Below, one piece after another: positions 1 to 6,779 of a stretch of DNA of 37,592 bases. Both the position numbers and the translations under genes were made by a program. The stretch's first letter is position 1; every line of letters begins with the position of its first letter. The notes under the pieces were generated by a model. That model did no database searches. It was not told the origin of the DNA and worked only from the letters and a program-made list of their open reading frames with translations. The stretch is from Candidatus Iainarchaeum sp. (lineage in GTDB: Archaea > Iainarchaeota > Iainarchaeia > Iainarchaeales > GCA-2688035). The stretch is taken from contig JAFCCL010000011.1 in the NCBI GenBank assembly GCA_017610205.1, forward strand, positions 1 to 37,592, read 5' to 3'.

Positions 1-96
1 TTCCTACGAGGAATCAACCACAACATAAAACAACTCAACTATCTACACCACACAAAAAACATAGAGATATTCATCCCCATACTCAACGCTATCTAA
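1..96 (+). CDS. C-terminal fragment of a repeated gene, probably a transposase (partial)
   Basis: An open frame enters from the left edge and gives 31 residues ending ...FIPILNAI before TAA at 94-96. The same peptide is encoded at the opposite window edge on the minus strand. A short protein tail 18 bp from the boundary of an exact repeat fits the 3' end of an IS transposase. The fragment is too short to assign a family. The GGCTTTG-type end is loosely like IS6-family termini, but this is a weak hint. The tail is rich in CAA, CTC, CAC and ACA codons, unlike most chromosomal genes here, which would fit foreign origin. Confidence 0.5.
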   Translation, partial: FLRGINHNIKQLNYLHHTKNIEIFIPILNAI

Positions 97-114
97 GACT
101 TTTGTCCCAAAGCC
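1..114. repeat. Left copy of 114-bp terminal inverted repeat (inner end of an insertion sequence)
   Basis: Positions 1-114 are the exact reverse complement of 37479-37592; identity stops at position 115. The repeat holds the last 31 codons and stop of an open frame plus 18 bp ending in CCCAAAGCC. Read outward from the other side this end is GGCTTTGGGACAAAAGTC, a plausible insertion-sequence terminal repeat. The simplest reading is that two inverted copies of one IS flank the window and the assembly stopped at them. Confidence 0.85.
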
Positions 115-118
115 TAGA

Positions 119-1123
119 ATGCCCTTAAAAATTAATGTGAATATTTCGAATAGGTCTCTTCATGTTTTAATTGCGTTAATTGTTGTTTCGCTTTTGGTTG
201 CTAGCGCTTTTGCCTATGACGGGATTGTGTTAAGCCTTGCCGGTCCATTCCCTAGTAGCATTCCTGCTGTTGGGCATTCTTCTGAGCAGATTGTGATAAA
301 CATGGGTGCTTCTACAGGTGACCCGTGTTCAGGTGATGTTACACTGCAATCTGCCCTGGACAACGATTGCTTTAGAGTATCAAACCCATTTATTCCTACC
401 TGCTCTGTTGGCGAAGTGTTAGAGGCAGATGCCAGCAACGAATGGCAATGTGTTCCGAAAGAAACAGTTGAACAAATTCTATGTGGTGTTGATGAATATC
501 TTAAGTTTGATGGAGATGACTGGCTGTGTGATTCAACAGGCCCTTGCAATGCAACCGATGCCTGTGTTGCCGTAACCTGTGTTGGAGAGTCCTGTAGTGA
601 CTCATGCGGAAATATTTATGCAGGCACGAAACCTGATGGAACTTGCTGTATTGATACCAGTTGGTCTCCTGTCACTTCAACTGTCTGTCCAGCTGTTACT
701 TTTACCCAGACAAGCAATTGCGGCAGAACAAGGTCTGCTTCCGGCACATCGACCAGCGGAAGCTGCTGTACTGACACAAGCTGGTCGCCTGCCACTTCAA
801 CTGTCTGTTCTGGCACAGCCTTTACCCAGACAAGCAATTGTAGCAGGACAAGAAGTGCAACAGGCACTAAGTCCTGTATTATACCAGGGGTGACGTATCT
901 TCGTTCTTACAATTCTAGTATTTCTGGTTGTACTAATTTGGGCAACTATACGCCTTGCCCCAGCGTAAACAGTGGTTCGTACAACTGCTTCCGATGTACA
1001 GCTAGTTATACCTTTGTTAGTTCTTACAATTCTAGTATTCCTGGTTGTATTAATATAGGTAATTATACTCCTTGTCCAAGTAATAGTAGTGGTTCGTACA
1101 ATTGCTTTATCTGCCCTAGCTAA
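119..1123 (+). CDS. Secreted cysteine-rich repeat protein
   Basis: This 334-residue protein has an N-terminal signal or anchor segment (about residues 14-33, ending ...VASAFA), so it is probably exported. The rest is rich in Cys, Ser, Thr and Asn. Two tandem repeat families are visible: about residues 175-250 hold two copies of a unit with cores DTSWSP and FTQTSNC.RTRSA, and about 258-334 hold two copies with cores SYNSSI.GC and GNYTPCPS followed by SGSYNCF.C. The repeated Cys positions suggest disulfide-stabilised surface modules. Many N-x-S/T sites could be glycosylated. The ATG lies 5 bp inside the IS boundary and the frame stays open upstream into the IS, so the original start and promoter may have been lost. 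I do not recognise the family; a surface adhesin is a guess. Confidence 0.65.
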   Translation: MPLKINVNISNRSLHVLIALIVVSLLVASAFAYDGIVLSLAGPFPSSIPAVGHSSEQIVINMGASTGDPCSGDVTLQSALDNDCFRVSNPFIPTCSVGEVLEADASNEWQCVPKETVEQILCGVDEYLKFDGDDWLCDSTGPCNATDACVAVTCVGESCSDSCGNIYAGTKPDGTCCIDTSWSPVTSTVCPAVTFTQTSNCGRTRSASGTSTSGSCCTDTSWSPATSTVCSGTAFTQTSNCSRTRSATGTKSCIIPGVTYLRSYNSSISGCTNLGNYTPCPSVNSGSYNCFRCTASYTFVSSYNSSIPGCINIGNYTPCPSNSSGSYNCFICPS

Positions 1124-1135
1124 ATAATGCTTAAA

Positions 1136-1168
1136 CTAGACTTCTACTTCCTCCAATTTTTTTGGAAT
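1136..1168 (-). pseudogene. Decayed duplicate of the RNase Z C-terminal tail
   Basis: Downstream of the rnz stop, the minus strand encodes IPKKLEEVEV followed by TAG. The real RNase Z tail is VPKDLEEIEV followed by TGA, 41 bp away. The stretch is only 33 bp and is not preceded by coding sequence. It looks like a leftover of a tandem duplication or recombination at the 3' end of rnz. Confidence 0.55.
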
Positions 1169-1176
1169 GCTAAAAA

Positions 1177-2079
1177 TCAGACTTCAATCTCTTCCAAATC
1201 TTTTGGAACAACAACGTTGCCGAATTCCTGCCTTGCCTCGTTTTCAACGTCCTTGTTTTTCTTGTATCTTGGAGAAATGTGCACTAGCACAAGCTTTTTT
1301 GCTTTTGTCTGCTCTGCTACCCATGCAGCTTGCTTTGCAGTGCAGTGCTTTGTTTCTTTTGCCCTTGTAATGTGCTTTTCAAGAAAAGAGGATTCATGCA
1401 CCAGAACATCGGAATCTTTTATTGTGTCAAAGTAGGAATCGCTAGGCAGAGTGTCCATTACAATTGCAACTTTTTTTCCCTTTCTTCCATTTGAATAATC
1501 CATTACCTGTTCTGGCTTGAAGGCTTTTCCCTTTACCTTGACCTTTTCGCCTTTCTGCAGTTTGCTCCAAAGCGGTCCTTCCGGAATTCCAAGCTTTAAT
1601 GCCTTTTCCCGCTGAAATGTTCCAGCCTTGTCTTTTTCTTTGAATACATATCCAATGCATGGCACTCCATGCTTTAATGGGAATGAATCAATTTCGTACT
1701 TTTCCTCTTTGCATACTTTGCCTTTGCCAACCTCCTTAACACGAATTTCAAAGTTTTTGCGCATTAGTGCAAGGTCCATTATTTTTTCAATTTCTTTTTT
1801 TGTTCCCTTTGGCCCATAAACATAAAGTGGAACGTCTCTTTCATGCATTGCCATTGTTGCAATCAACCCAGGCAATCCAAGTACGTGGTCTGCATGAAAA
1901 TGGCTTAAGAAAATTGAGTGAATGCGCATATAGCTCACGCCTGATTTCATCATCTGCCTTTGGGTTCCTTCAGGGCAGTCAAAAAGAAACCAGTTTCCTT
2001 CAAATTGCAAAGCAGTGGCTGTCAAATTCCTTTCCACTGTGGGGTTTGAACAGCTTGTTCCAAGGACAACTAAACGCAT
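1177..2079 (-). CDS. rnz: Ribonuclease Z (tRNA 3'-processing endonuclease)
   Basis: RNase Z removes the 3' trailer of precursor tRNAs so that CCA can be added; it acts in the cytoplasm as a dinuclear zinc metallo-beta-lactamase-fold enzyme. The 300-residue protein has the short-form length. The signature SHFHADH lies at residues 59-65 (H60, H62, D64, H65). Further zinc ligands are expected in LKHGVP (near 138), in VMDT, and in LVLVHISPRY near the C-terminus. The N-terminus MRLVVLGTSCSNPT is typical of the family. A TTTAAA box at 2111-2116 sits about 34 bp upstream of the ATG, which implies a very short leader. The gene is divergent from lonB. I see nothing missing in the catalytic set. Confidence 0.95.
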   Translation of the reverse strand: MRLVVLGTSCSNPTVERNLTATALQFEGNWFLFDCPEGTQRQMMKSGVSYMRIHSIFLSHFHADHVLGLPGLIATMAMHERDVPLYVYGPKGTKKEIEKIMDLALMRKNFEIRVKEVGKGKVCKEEKYEIDSFPLKHGVPCIGYVFKEKDKAGTFQREKALKLGIPEGPLWSKLQKGEKVKVKGKAFKPEQVMDYSNGRKGKKVAIVMDTLPSDSYFDTIKDSDVLVHESSFLEKHITRAKETKHCTAKQAAWVAEQTKAKKLVLVHISPRYKKNKDVENEARQEFGNVVVPKDLEEIEV

Positions 2080-2110
2080 TTAAACCACTAAACAAAAGAG
2101 TGTGGAAATA

Positions 2111-2116
2111 TTTAAA
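2111..2116 (-). promoter_or_regulatory. TATA box for rnz
   Basis: TTTAAA (within TTTTAAATATTT on the minus strand) is centred about 34 bp upstream of the rnz ATG, the spacing expected for an archaeal promoter with a few-nucleotide leader. Confidence 0.5.
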
Positions 2117-2157
2117 ATGGGCTTTTTTCACTGTTTGCCTTATCTTTTCAATAACCT

Positions 2158-2163
2158 TTTAAA
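2158..2163 (+). promoter_or_regulatory. TATA box for the lonB N-terminal half
   Basis: TTTAAA is centred 28-29 bp upstream of the ATG at 2189, so transcription would begin at or next to the start codon. A second AT-rich stretch (TTTATATATG, 2170-2179) is too close to serve with the usual spacing. Confidence 0.55.
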
Positions 2164-2188
2164 TTCCAATTTATATATGTAATACTGT

Positions 2189-3205
2189 ATGTCAAGTTCA
2201 AAAACTGCAAAAACTAAAAGCACTGCTTTTGTTCCTGTTCCTCCAAGAATAATTGACCAGGTTGTTGGACAGGAGAAAAGTGTTGCCTTGCTTAAAAAAG
2301 CTGCTGTGCAGAAGAGAAATGTTTTGCTTATTGGAATTCCTGGAACAGGAAAGAGCATGCTTGCACAGGCAATGGCTGAAATAATGCCTGTTTCAAGGCT
2401 TCATGATGTTTTAATTTATCCAAATCCTGCCGATCAAAACAATCCAAAGGTAAGAGTTGTAAAGGCAGGTTCTGGAAAAAAGATTTTGCAAAAGACAAGG
2501 CTTGAAGCAAAAAAGCAGGATGACAACATGCGTCTGCTTAGTTTTTTGCTTCCAATGGGTGCGTTCATTCTTTCACTTGTAATCTGGCAGCTTGGATGGG
2601 TTCCTGATGTTGTTTTTGCTGCCTTGCTTTTGCTTGACGGTCTTTTGATGATTGGTTTTGGTCTTGGAATGCAGATGAAACCGCGTGGTGTAAAACACAC
2701 TCCAAAGCTTTTGATTGACAATGCCTCAAAAAAAACTGCCCCATTCCTTGAAGCAACAGGGGCAAGGGCTGGTTCCCTTCTTGGAGATGTGCGCCATGAC
2801 CCGCTTCAATCGTTGATTGACGAAGTTAGATTTGTTGTTTGCCGTGCCGGTCTTGAGGAAAAGATTTCCTTTGAAAACTTATGGAAAGAAATGGCAACAA
2901 AATATCCTGAGTTAATTGAAAAACATGAGAAAGGCTATGAGGCAATGGTTTTCCCAAGAGAAGAAGCAGTTTTTGTTTATGGTGTCAATGATAGAAAAGA
3001 GATTGTCAAGTCAAGAATCTATTCAATGAACAGAAAGCCTTATGATGATGAAGTGGTTGAAGTTTCTGTTGGTGAATCAAAAGTTACCTTAACCCCTGAA
3101 CATAGTGTTATAACTAAAAAGGGTGACAGAAAAGCCGAAAAACTTTCCAAGGACGATGAGCTAATTAAAATAGTTAAGCTTGAGCTTGCAAAAGCTTTCA
3201 GTTGA
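2189..3205 (+). CDS. lonB: LonB protease N-terminal half fused to an intein N-terminal splicing domain
   Basis: LonB is the membrane-anchored, ATP-dependent protease of archaea. Residues 1-207 are the N-extein: Walker A GIPGTGKSM near residues 50-58, then two membrane helices (about 115-165) inside the AAA+ module, as usual in archaeal LonB, ending at GDVRHDPLQ. In intact LonB this is followed directly by SGGLGTPAH. Here a foreign 131-residue domain begins with Ser (codon 2810-2812). It contains a Hint-type block B (TLTPEHSVI, with the TxxH motif) and ends at TGA 3203-3205. Block A is atypical (SLIDEVRFVV). The matching C-terminal splicing segment and the rest of LonB lie at 7537-8967. I read this as the N-precursor of a split intein. 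The alternative is a dead, interrupted protease gene, but the coding sequence shows no damage. Confidence 0.85.
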   Translation: MSSSKTAKTKSTAFVPVPPRIIDQVVGQEKSVALLKKAAVQKRNVLLIGIPGTGKSMLAQAMAEIMPVSRLHDVLIYPNPADQNNPKVRVVKAGSGKKILQKTRLEAKKQDDNMRLLSFLLPMGAFILSLVIWQLGWVPDVVFAALLLLDGLLMIGFGLGMQMKPRGVKHTPKLLIDNASKKTAPFLEATGARAGSLLGDVRHDPLQSLIDEVRFVVCRAGLEEKISFENLWKEMATKYPELIEKHEKGYEAMVFPREEAVFVYGVNDRKEIVKSRIYSMNRKPYDDEVVEVSVGESKVTLTPEHSVITKKGDRKAEKLSKDDELIKIVKLELAKAFS

Positions 3206-3480
3206 AAAAAGCTCACCACCTCCACTATCGGAATTTTTTCTTACGACTTGTGTGTTGTTCGGCTTAAACCTTTGCACATCTAATTCTTGTTCTATTAGTG
3301 CAAAGGATTTAATGCCTCCAACGCACTACCGTCTCCAGAAAAAATTTCGAAATCTTTTGGAGGTGGTTCGGTTTGATTTTTTCAAAAAATTTAAATTCTT
3401 CAAGTGGAGGAAGTTTAAAAAGGCTTTATAAATTTTCACCGGAAACCCGCTCTTTGCAAAGCGGCTTAAAAGCAAAAAAA
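3206..3480 (+). other. Structured non-coding stretch after the intein N-domain, possible decayed IS200/IS605-type end
   Basis: No convincing gene is present. The segment holds several inverted repeats: a 10-bp arm ACCACCTCCA (3215-3224) with TGGAGGTGGT (3358-3367); CCTTTGCA (3269-3276) with TGCAAAGG (3299-3306) enclosing CTAAT (3280-3284) and ATTAG (3294-3298); CTCCA (3333-3337) with TGGAG (3358-3362); and CCGC (3447-3450) with GCGG (3461-3464). GGAGGTGGTTCGG resembles GGAGGTAGTTCAC found just past the tnpB stop at 36092, so a decayed TnpB-type element end is one possible origin. A TATA-like TTTATAAATTTT at 3424-3435 could drive the endonuclease remnant. An open frame at 3180-3431 shows no recognisable protein features. 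Confidence 0.4.
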
Positions 3481-3499
3481 CAAAAATCTTACGAGTTCT

Positions 3500-4481
3500 A
3501 TGTTACTTGTTAGTGAACAAGATATAATCAATACTTATTCAGAGAAGGAACAACTCTCTTGCAAAAAATATTCTAAGTACAAAGAGTTAATCAAAGAAAA
3601 CCCTTCGTTTGGCTATAAACGTTGTGCAAAGTTACTGGGCGTTCCGCAGGGAAGGACAAGATGGTGGCATGCCAAGGGGGAAAAGAAAGCAGTTCCTTTG
3701 GCTTTGAAAACAGTCAAAAAACTTAAGTAGAAGGGCTTTCTACCTTTTTATACAAGCCATAAGCACTGCATATCTATTCTAAGAATTCTTGGTGTTCTTT
3801 TTGGTGACGGAGGTATTGACAGAAGGCTTAACACCCTAGCCTTCATTTCAGCAGACAAAAGAGATATTGACTTGTGGGGGAAAGACTTGCTGGAAATCTT
3901 CCCTTTTCTTTCAAACAAGATAAATTTGACTGAGGGGGGAGAGTATGGCCACTCCTACAACATCAGAACCTTTGATAGGAATGTCATCAGATTCTTTGTC
4001 GCACTTGGCACTCCTGTTGGAGATAAGGTTGCAATAAAGTATACTCTTCCGAAATACATTTCGAAACTGTCCGGGAACCACAAAATAGCTTTTCTAGATG
4101 GTTTGCTTTCTTCTGAAGTTTCAGTCACCACTTTTCGTGAAGACACGCGGGAACCGGAAAAGACGTTTCACAAATTTTGCTTTGGGATTAAGTAAGATAG
4201 ACTCTCTTGAACAAGAACACAAAAACTATCTTGAAAATTTAAAGAAATTATGTGCTTCAATTAACTTAACTTGTACTCCCAATTTGAGAAAAGAAACCAG
4301 CAAAATAAACCAGAGAAAGGACGGCCACCTGAGTTGCTGTTACCGAATCTTCTTTCAAACTCATTTTGAAAAAGTGATAAAATTCAACAAATCTTTCCCG
4401 TTAAGATATTGTCAGGACAAAAAGGAGCGCTTGCAGAAGGAAATAGAATTTGCATTAAAATACAAAAACGTAGGCAGCTAA
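3500..4481 (+). pseudogene. Decayed LAGLIDADG homing endonuclease of the lonB intein
   Basis: In the same frame as the intein N-domain, 3500-3727 encodes a helix-turn-helix-like segment (YKRCAKLLGVPQGRTRWW, then ALKTVKKLK) typical of the region before LAGLIDADG motifs in archaeal inteins. An in-frame TAG lies at 3728-3730. Reading on gives KGFLPF and LAGLIDADG motif 1 (ILGVLFGDGGI, about 3780-3815), then motif 2 (IAFLDGLLSSE, about 4088-4120). Around 4185-4192 the frame shifts by one base: FHKFCFGI in one frame continues as LSKIDSLEQEHKNYL in another, up to the stop at 4479-4481. Homing endonucleases of this kind cut intein-free alleles. With a stop and a frameshift this one should be inactive. 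It is detached from both splicing domains. Confidence 0.8.
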
Positions 4482-4507
4482 TCCGGCTTCCTAATCAAAT
4501 GAATAGT

Positions 4508-4571
4508 GGGTGTAAATTCTCAGCAGGTGTTAATATCATCATTGCCTGTTAGACAATATAAAAGATAAATG
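4508..4571 (+). repeat. Imperfect direct repeat, left copy, flanking the ATPase-PanD-YkgJ cassette
   Basis: The core at 4529-4547 (GTTAATATCATCATTGCCT) matches 17 of 19 bases of 6810-6828 (GTTAACCTCATCATTGCCT). Weaker similarity extends upstream (GGGTGTAAATTCT against GGGTGCATCTTCT) and downstream (AGATAA then ATG). The two copies bracket the reverse-strand cassette inside the interrupted intein. They may be ends of an inserted segment or duplicated leader sequence. Confidence 0.45.
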
Positions 4572-4615
4572 ATTTAATTGTTGGCTTTCAATCTTTTGTT
4601 TTAACTTGCTTTAGA

Positions 4616-5061
4616 TTACTCGATTTTTGTTATTGTTTTGCTTTGTTTGTATTTTTTCCAGTAGTCTTTGAATTGTTCTTTCGTGGATTCTTTTATCCAT
4701 TTTCTTCCAAGTCGTTTTGATTTCTGAATGAATTCTTTTGTAAGGTGTTTTGATGCCGGGCACTTTGTTTCTATTACAAGGAAATTTCTCCCATCTCGTT
4801 GTAGATTGGATCTATTGGGTAAAGAATGCAATCAATTGGTTTTGCATGCTGGATTGAACACTTGCCTCTTTTAAAGTATTTGCAGAAGCCCTTTTCTTTC
4901 CGTGTAACGTAATATCCAAGAGCTTCTTTTTTGAAGTAGTCTTTTTTGGTCTTTTTAAGGATTTTTTCTTTTTCTTTCTCGGATACTCTTGGCGTTCCTT
5001 TGCAACAGTTAACTTTGCAGTTTTTGCAGTAAGAGTAGAGGCTTAATTTTTCTGAGAGCAT
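4616..5061 (-). pseudogene. YkgJ-type cysteine-cluster protein, split by a frameshift
   Basis: The first part (5061 down to 4774) has the YkgJ-family signature CxxCxxxCC (CKNCKVNCC) near the N-terminus and CSIQHAKPIDCILYP further on, a pattern known in putative zinc- or iron-binding proteins of unknown role. After YPIDPIYNEMG it ends early. The neighbouring frame carries on with FLVIETKCPASKHL and a charged C-terminus to a stop at 4616-4618. One inserted or missing base near 4790-4800 would join them into about 145 residues. This could be a real pseudogene, a sequencing error or programmed frameshifting. The ATG follows the PanD-like stop directly (TGAATG), so it was the third gene of the operon. 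Confidence 0.7.
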
Positions 5062-5403
5062 TCACAGATACTCCTTGAATTTGTTGCTTTTGTCAACTAA
5101 AACAATTTTTGGCTTAATTTTTTCGTCAGTCACTGCAAAGGCTAATATAATAAGCAAATCTTCTCGCTTTCCTTTTAGGGCTCCTCCGCCGTATAACTCG
5201 ATTTTGCCACTATCTTGGTCTAAAGGATCAACATAGGTTTCCCATCGCTCGCCGTTTGAAAGGTTTACAACTAAAACCTTTTCGCCAGCCCAAATGTCGG
5301 CTTTCTCTATCAAGTCAGCATCGATGCCAATGCCTTCAATGTAGTCCTTGTTTGAACCAGTGACAGTTGTCCTGTGAATCTTGGATTTGCAAAGAATTCT
5401 CAT
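5062..5403 (-). CDS. panD: PanD-like protein (aspartate 1-decarboxylase fold) lacking the self-processing serine
   Basis: PanD makes beta-alanine from aspartate after cleaving itself between Gly24 and Ser25, which creates its pyruvoyl cofactor. This 113-residue protein aligns along its whole length: KSKIHRTTVT, then GIDADLIEKADI, GERWETY and KPKIVLVD. Lys8, Arg53, Thr56 and Tyr57 match catalytic Lys9, Arg54, Thr57 and Tyr58. The processing site reads YIEGIGID where PanD has Y-x-G-S-x-x-ID, so the Gly-Ser pair is Glu-Gly. The NGAAA loop is replaced by YGGGA. It should not form pyruvoyl by the usual route, so decarboxylase activity is doubtful. The start at 5403 has a strong site (GGAGGTG) and overlaps the ATPase stop as ATGA, so the two are translationally coupled. 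Confidence 0.8.
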   Translation of the reverse strand: MRILCKSKIHRTTVTGSNKDYIEGIGIDADLIEKADIWAGEKVLVVNLSNGERWETYVDPLDQDSGKIELYGGGALKGKREDLLIILAFAVTDEKIKPKIVLVDKSNKFKEYL

Positions 5404-6710
5404 GCTTTCACCTCCTTTTCTAACAGCCATTTCCATAGTGGAATGAAGTTTATTCCATTTTCTTTTTTTTCTGTGTTTTTTGTTATTAGTGTGAGTTTTT
5501 TTGTTTTGTTTTTTTGTTTTTTGAATTCCTGCAGGCCTTTTATTTCTCTTTCGTTTATCTCATCTGTGTAGGATACGTTTATTGCTTCAAGCGAGTTGTC
5601 TGCTTTTTTTATTACAAAGTCCACTTCGTTTTTGTTTTTCCAATAGTATGTTTCTAGGTTTCTTCTTTTGAGTTCCAGAAGCACTGTGTTTTCTGCAAGT
5701 TTTCCTTCGTCCTTTGAGAATTTGAATGCAACTGCGTTTCTTAGTCCGTTGTCTATGCAGTATATTTTGCTTGGCCTAGTTTTTTGTTCTTTTAGCGAGT
5801 AAGAGAAATGATTTATTTCAAAGAAAAGAAATGCTTCTAAGTAGTAGCCAAGATATTCTTTTATTTGGCCGTATGATAAGTCTGTTGTTTCTCTTAAGCT
5901 TCTTAGCGAGGTTTTTCCTGTTACATTGGTTGCAAGGTATTTTGCTAGTTCTTTTGGCTTCCGGCTTTTTATGTTGAACCTGTCAACCACATCTTTGAAT
6001 ATTATGTCTTCAAAGTAGTTTGTAAGCACAAGCCTTTTTTGTTTTGGGTCTTTGAAGAATATTTCCGGAAAGCCACCTTCTTCAAGGTAGTTTTCTAGTG
6101 CGTTTTGTATTTTGAATCTGTCTTGTTTGGAGACAATGCCCTTTTCAAGCATCTTTTTGTCTGGACTTAGTCTTGAAAACTTTATAAATTCTTTGAAGCC
6201 GAGCGGCATTATTTCAAACGAAACTATTCTTCCTGTTAGTAGCGTGGAATATTCTTTTTTGAGCAAGTGTGAGGAGCTTCCTGACACAACGAATTTTGCA
6301 TCTGTTCTCAAATCATATTTTTTTCTTAGCCATTTTTCCCATCCCTGCTTTTTTTGCACTTCGTCAAGGAAAATGAATGCTTTCCTGTCTTGATTTATTT
6401 TCTGTTTGTATTCTTCGTAAAGCTCTTCAATAGGTTTTTCGCAAAGAGCCTCGTCCTCAAAATTCACGAGCAAGATATTTTTTGGGTCTGTTCCTTTCTC
6501 AATCAGCTGTCTGGCCATTTGGTACATTATTGTGCTTTTGCCAGAGCGCCTTACACCGGTTATTACAGTGGTTTCTCTTAAATCCAGTGTATCAAGAATG
6601 TTTTTGTATTCTGGTCTTTCTATTCCAGAGAGCTCTTCAAGAGCCTCTTTTTTTTCAAACCACCACGGATTCCATTCGCCCAAAACATCAATTAATGCCA
6701 AAAACAACAC
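5400..6710 (-). CDS. AAA_14/DUF4143-type ATPase
   Basis: This 436-residue protein has the layout of the archaeal and bacterial ATPase family with an N-terminal AAA_14 module and a C-terminal DUF4143 nuclease-like domain. Visible motifs are NPWWFE near the N-terminus, Walker A TGVRRSGKST (residues 51-60), Walker B AFIFLDEVQ (111-119), a sensor-like VVSGSSSHLL and a C-terminal NEVDFVIKK with the acidic pattern of the PD-(D/E)xK-like fold. The cellular role of the family is not settled. The start is probably GTG at 6710, since a TATA box at 6741-6750 would put transcription start near 6715-6720. It is first in an operon with the PanD-like and YkgJ-type genes, and palindromic operators around its promoter suggest tight control. 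Confidence 0.85.
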   Translation of the reverse strand: MLFLALIDVLGEWNPWWFEKKEALEELSGIERPEYKNILDTLDLRETTVITGVRRSGKSTIMYQMARQLIEKGTDPKNILLVNFEDEALCEKPIEELYEEYKQKINQDRKAFIFLDEVQKKQGWEKWLRKKYDLRTDAKFVVSGSSSHLLKKEYSTLLTGRIVSFEIMPLGFKEFIKFSRLSPDKKMLEKGIVSKQDRFKIQNALENYLEEGGFPEIFFKDPKQKRLVLTNYFEDIIFKDVVDRFNIKSRKPKELAKYLATNVTGKTSLRSLRETTDLSYGQIKEYLGYYLEAFLFFEINHFSYSLKEQKTRPSKIYCIDNGLRNAVAFKFSKDEGKLAENTVLLELKRRNLETYYWKNKNEVDFVIKKADNSLEAINVSYTDEINEREIKGLQEFKKQKNKTKKLTLITKNTEKKENGINFIPLWKWLLEKEVKA

Positions 6711-6717
6711 CTAAAAA

Positions 6718-6769
6718 TGTTACTAAATTTAGTAACAAACTATTTATAAATGTTACTAAAACAAGTAAC
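6718..6769 (-). promoter_or_regulatory. TATA box between two palindromic operators (promoter of the ATPase operon)
   Basis: TGTTACTAAATTTAGTAACA (6718-6737) is a perfect 20-bp palindrome. GTTACT-6-AGTAAC (6752-6769) repeats its arms with a different centre. Between them lies TTTATAAATA on the minus strand (6741-6750). Operator 1 would cover the transcription start and operator 2 the BRE side, a layout expected for repression by a dimeric regulator. No obvious DNA-binding regulator lies in the cassette; the adjacent WYL-domain protein or a factor elsewhere could be involved. Confidence 0.7.
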
Positions 6770-6779
6770 CTTCTGTAAG

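Noticed and set aside
616..893. Alternative open frames within the cysteine-rich gene (both strands)
   Set aside because: They are shadows created by its internal repeats, with Leu-Gln-rich compositions and no start signals.
3180..3431. Open frame after the intein N-domain as a continuing intein or a gene
   Set aside because: Its translation has no intein block, no ribosome-binding site and coincides with inverted repeats; the sequence looks non-coding.
3206..3480. tRNA or split tRNA in the structured region
   Set aside because: No acceptor-TPsiC pair with the GTTCGANTC loop and no anticodon arm could be placed; GGTTCGG alone is not enough.
3728..3730. In-frame TAG in the endonuclease read as pyrrolysine or another recoded amino acid
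   Set aside because: TAG is used as an ordinary stop in the window (for example the DUF99 gene at 13761-13763), and the same reading frame is also hit by a frameshift, so decay is simpler.
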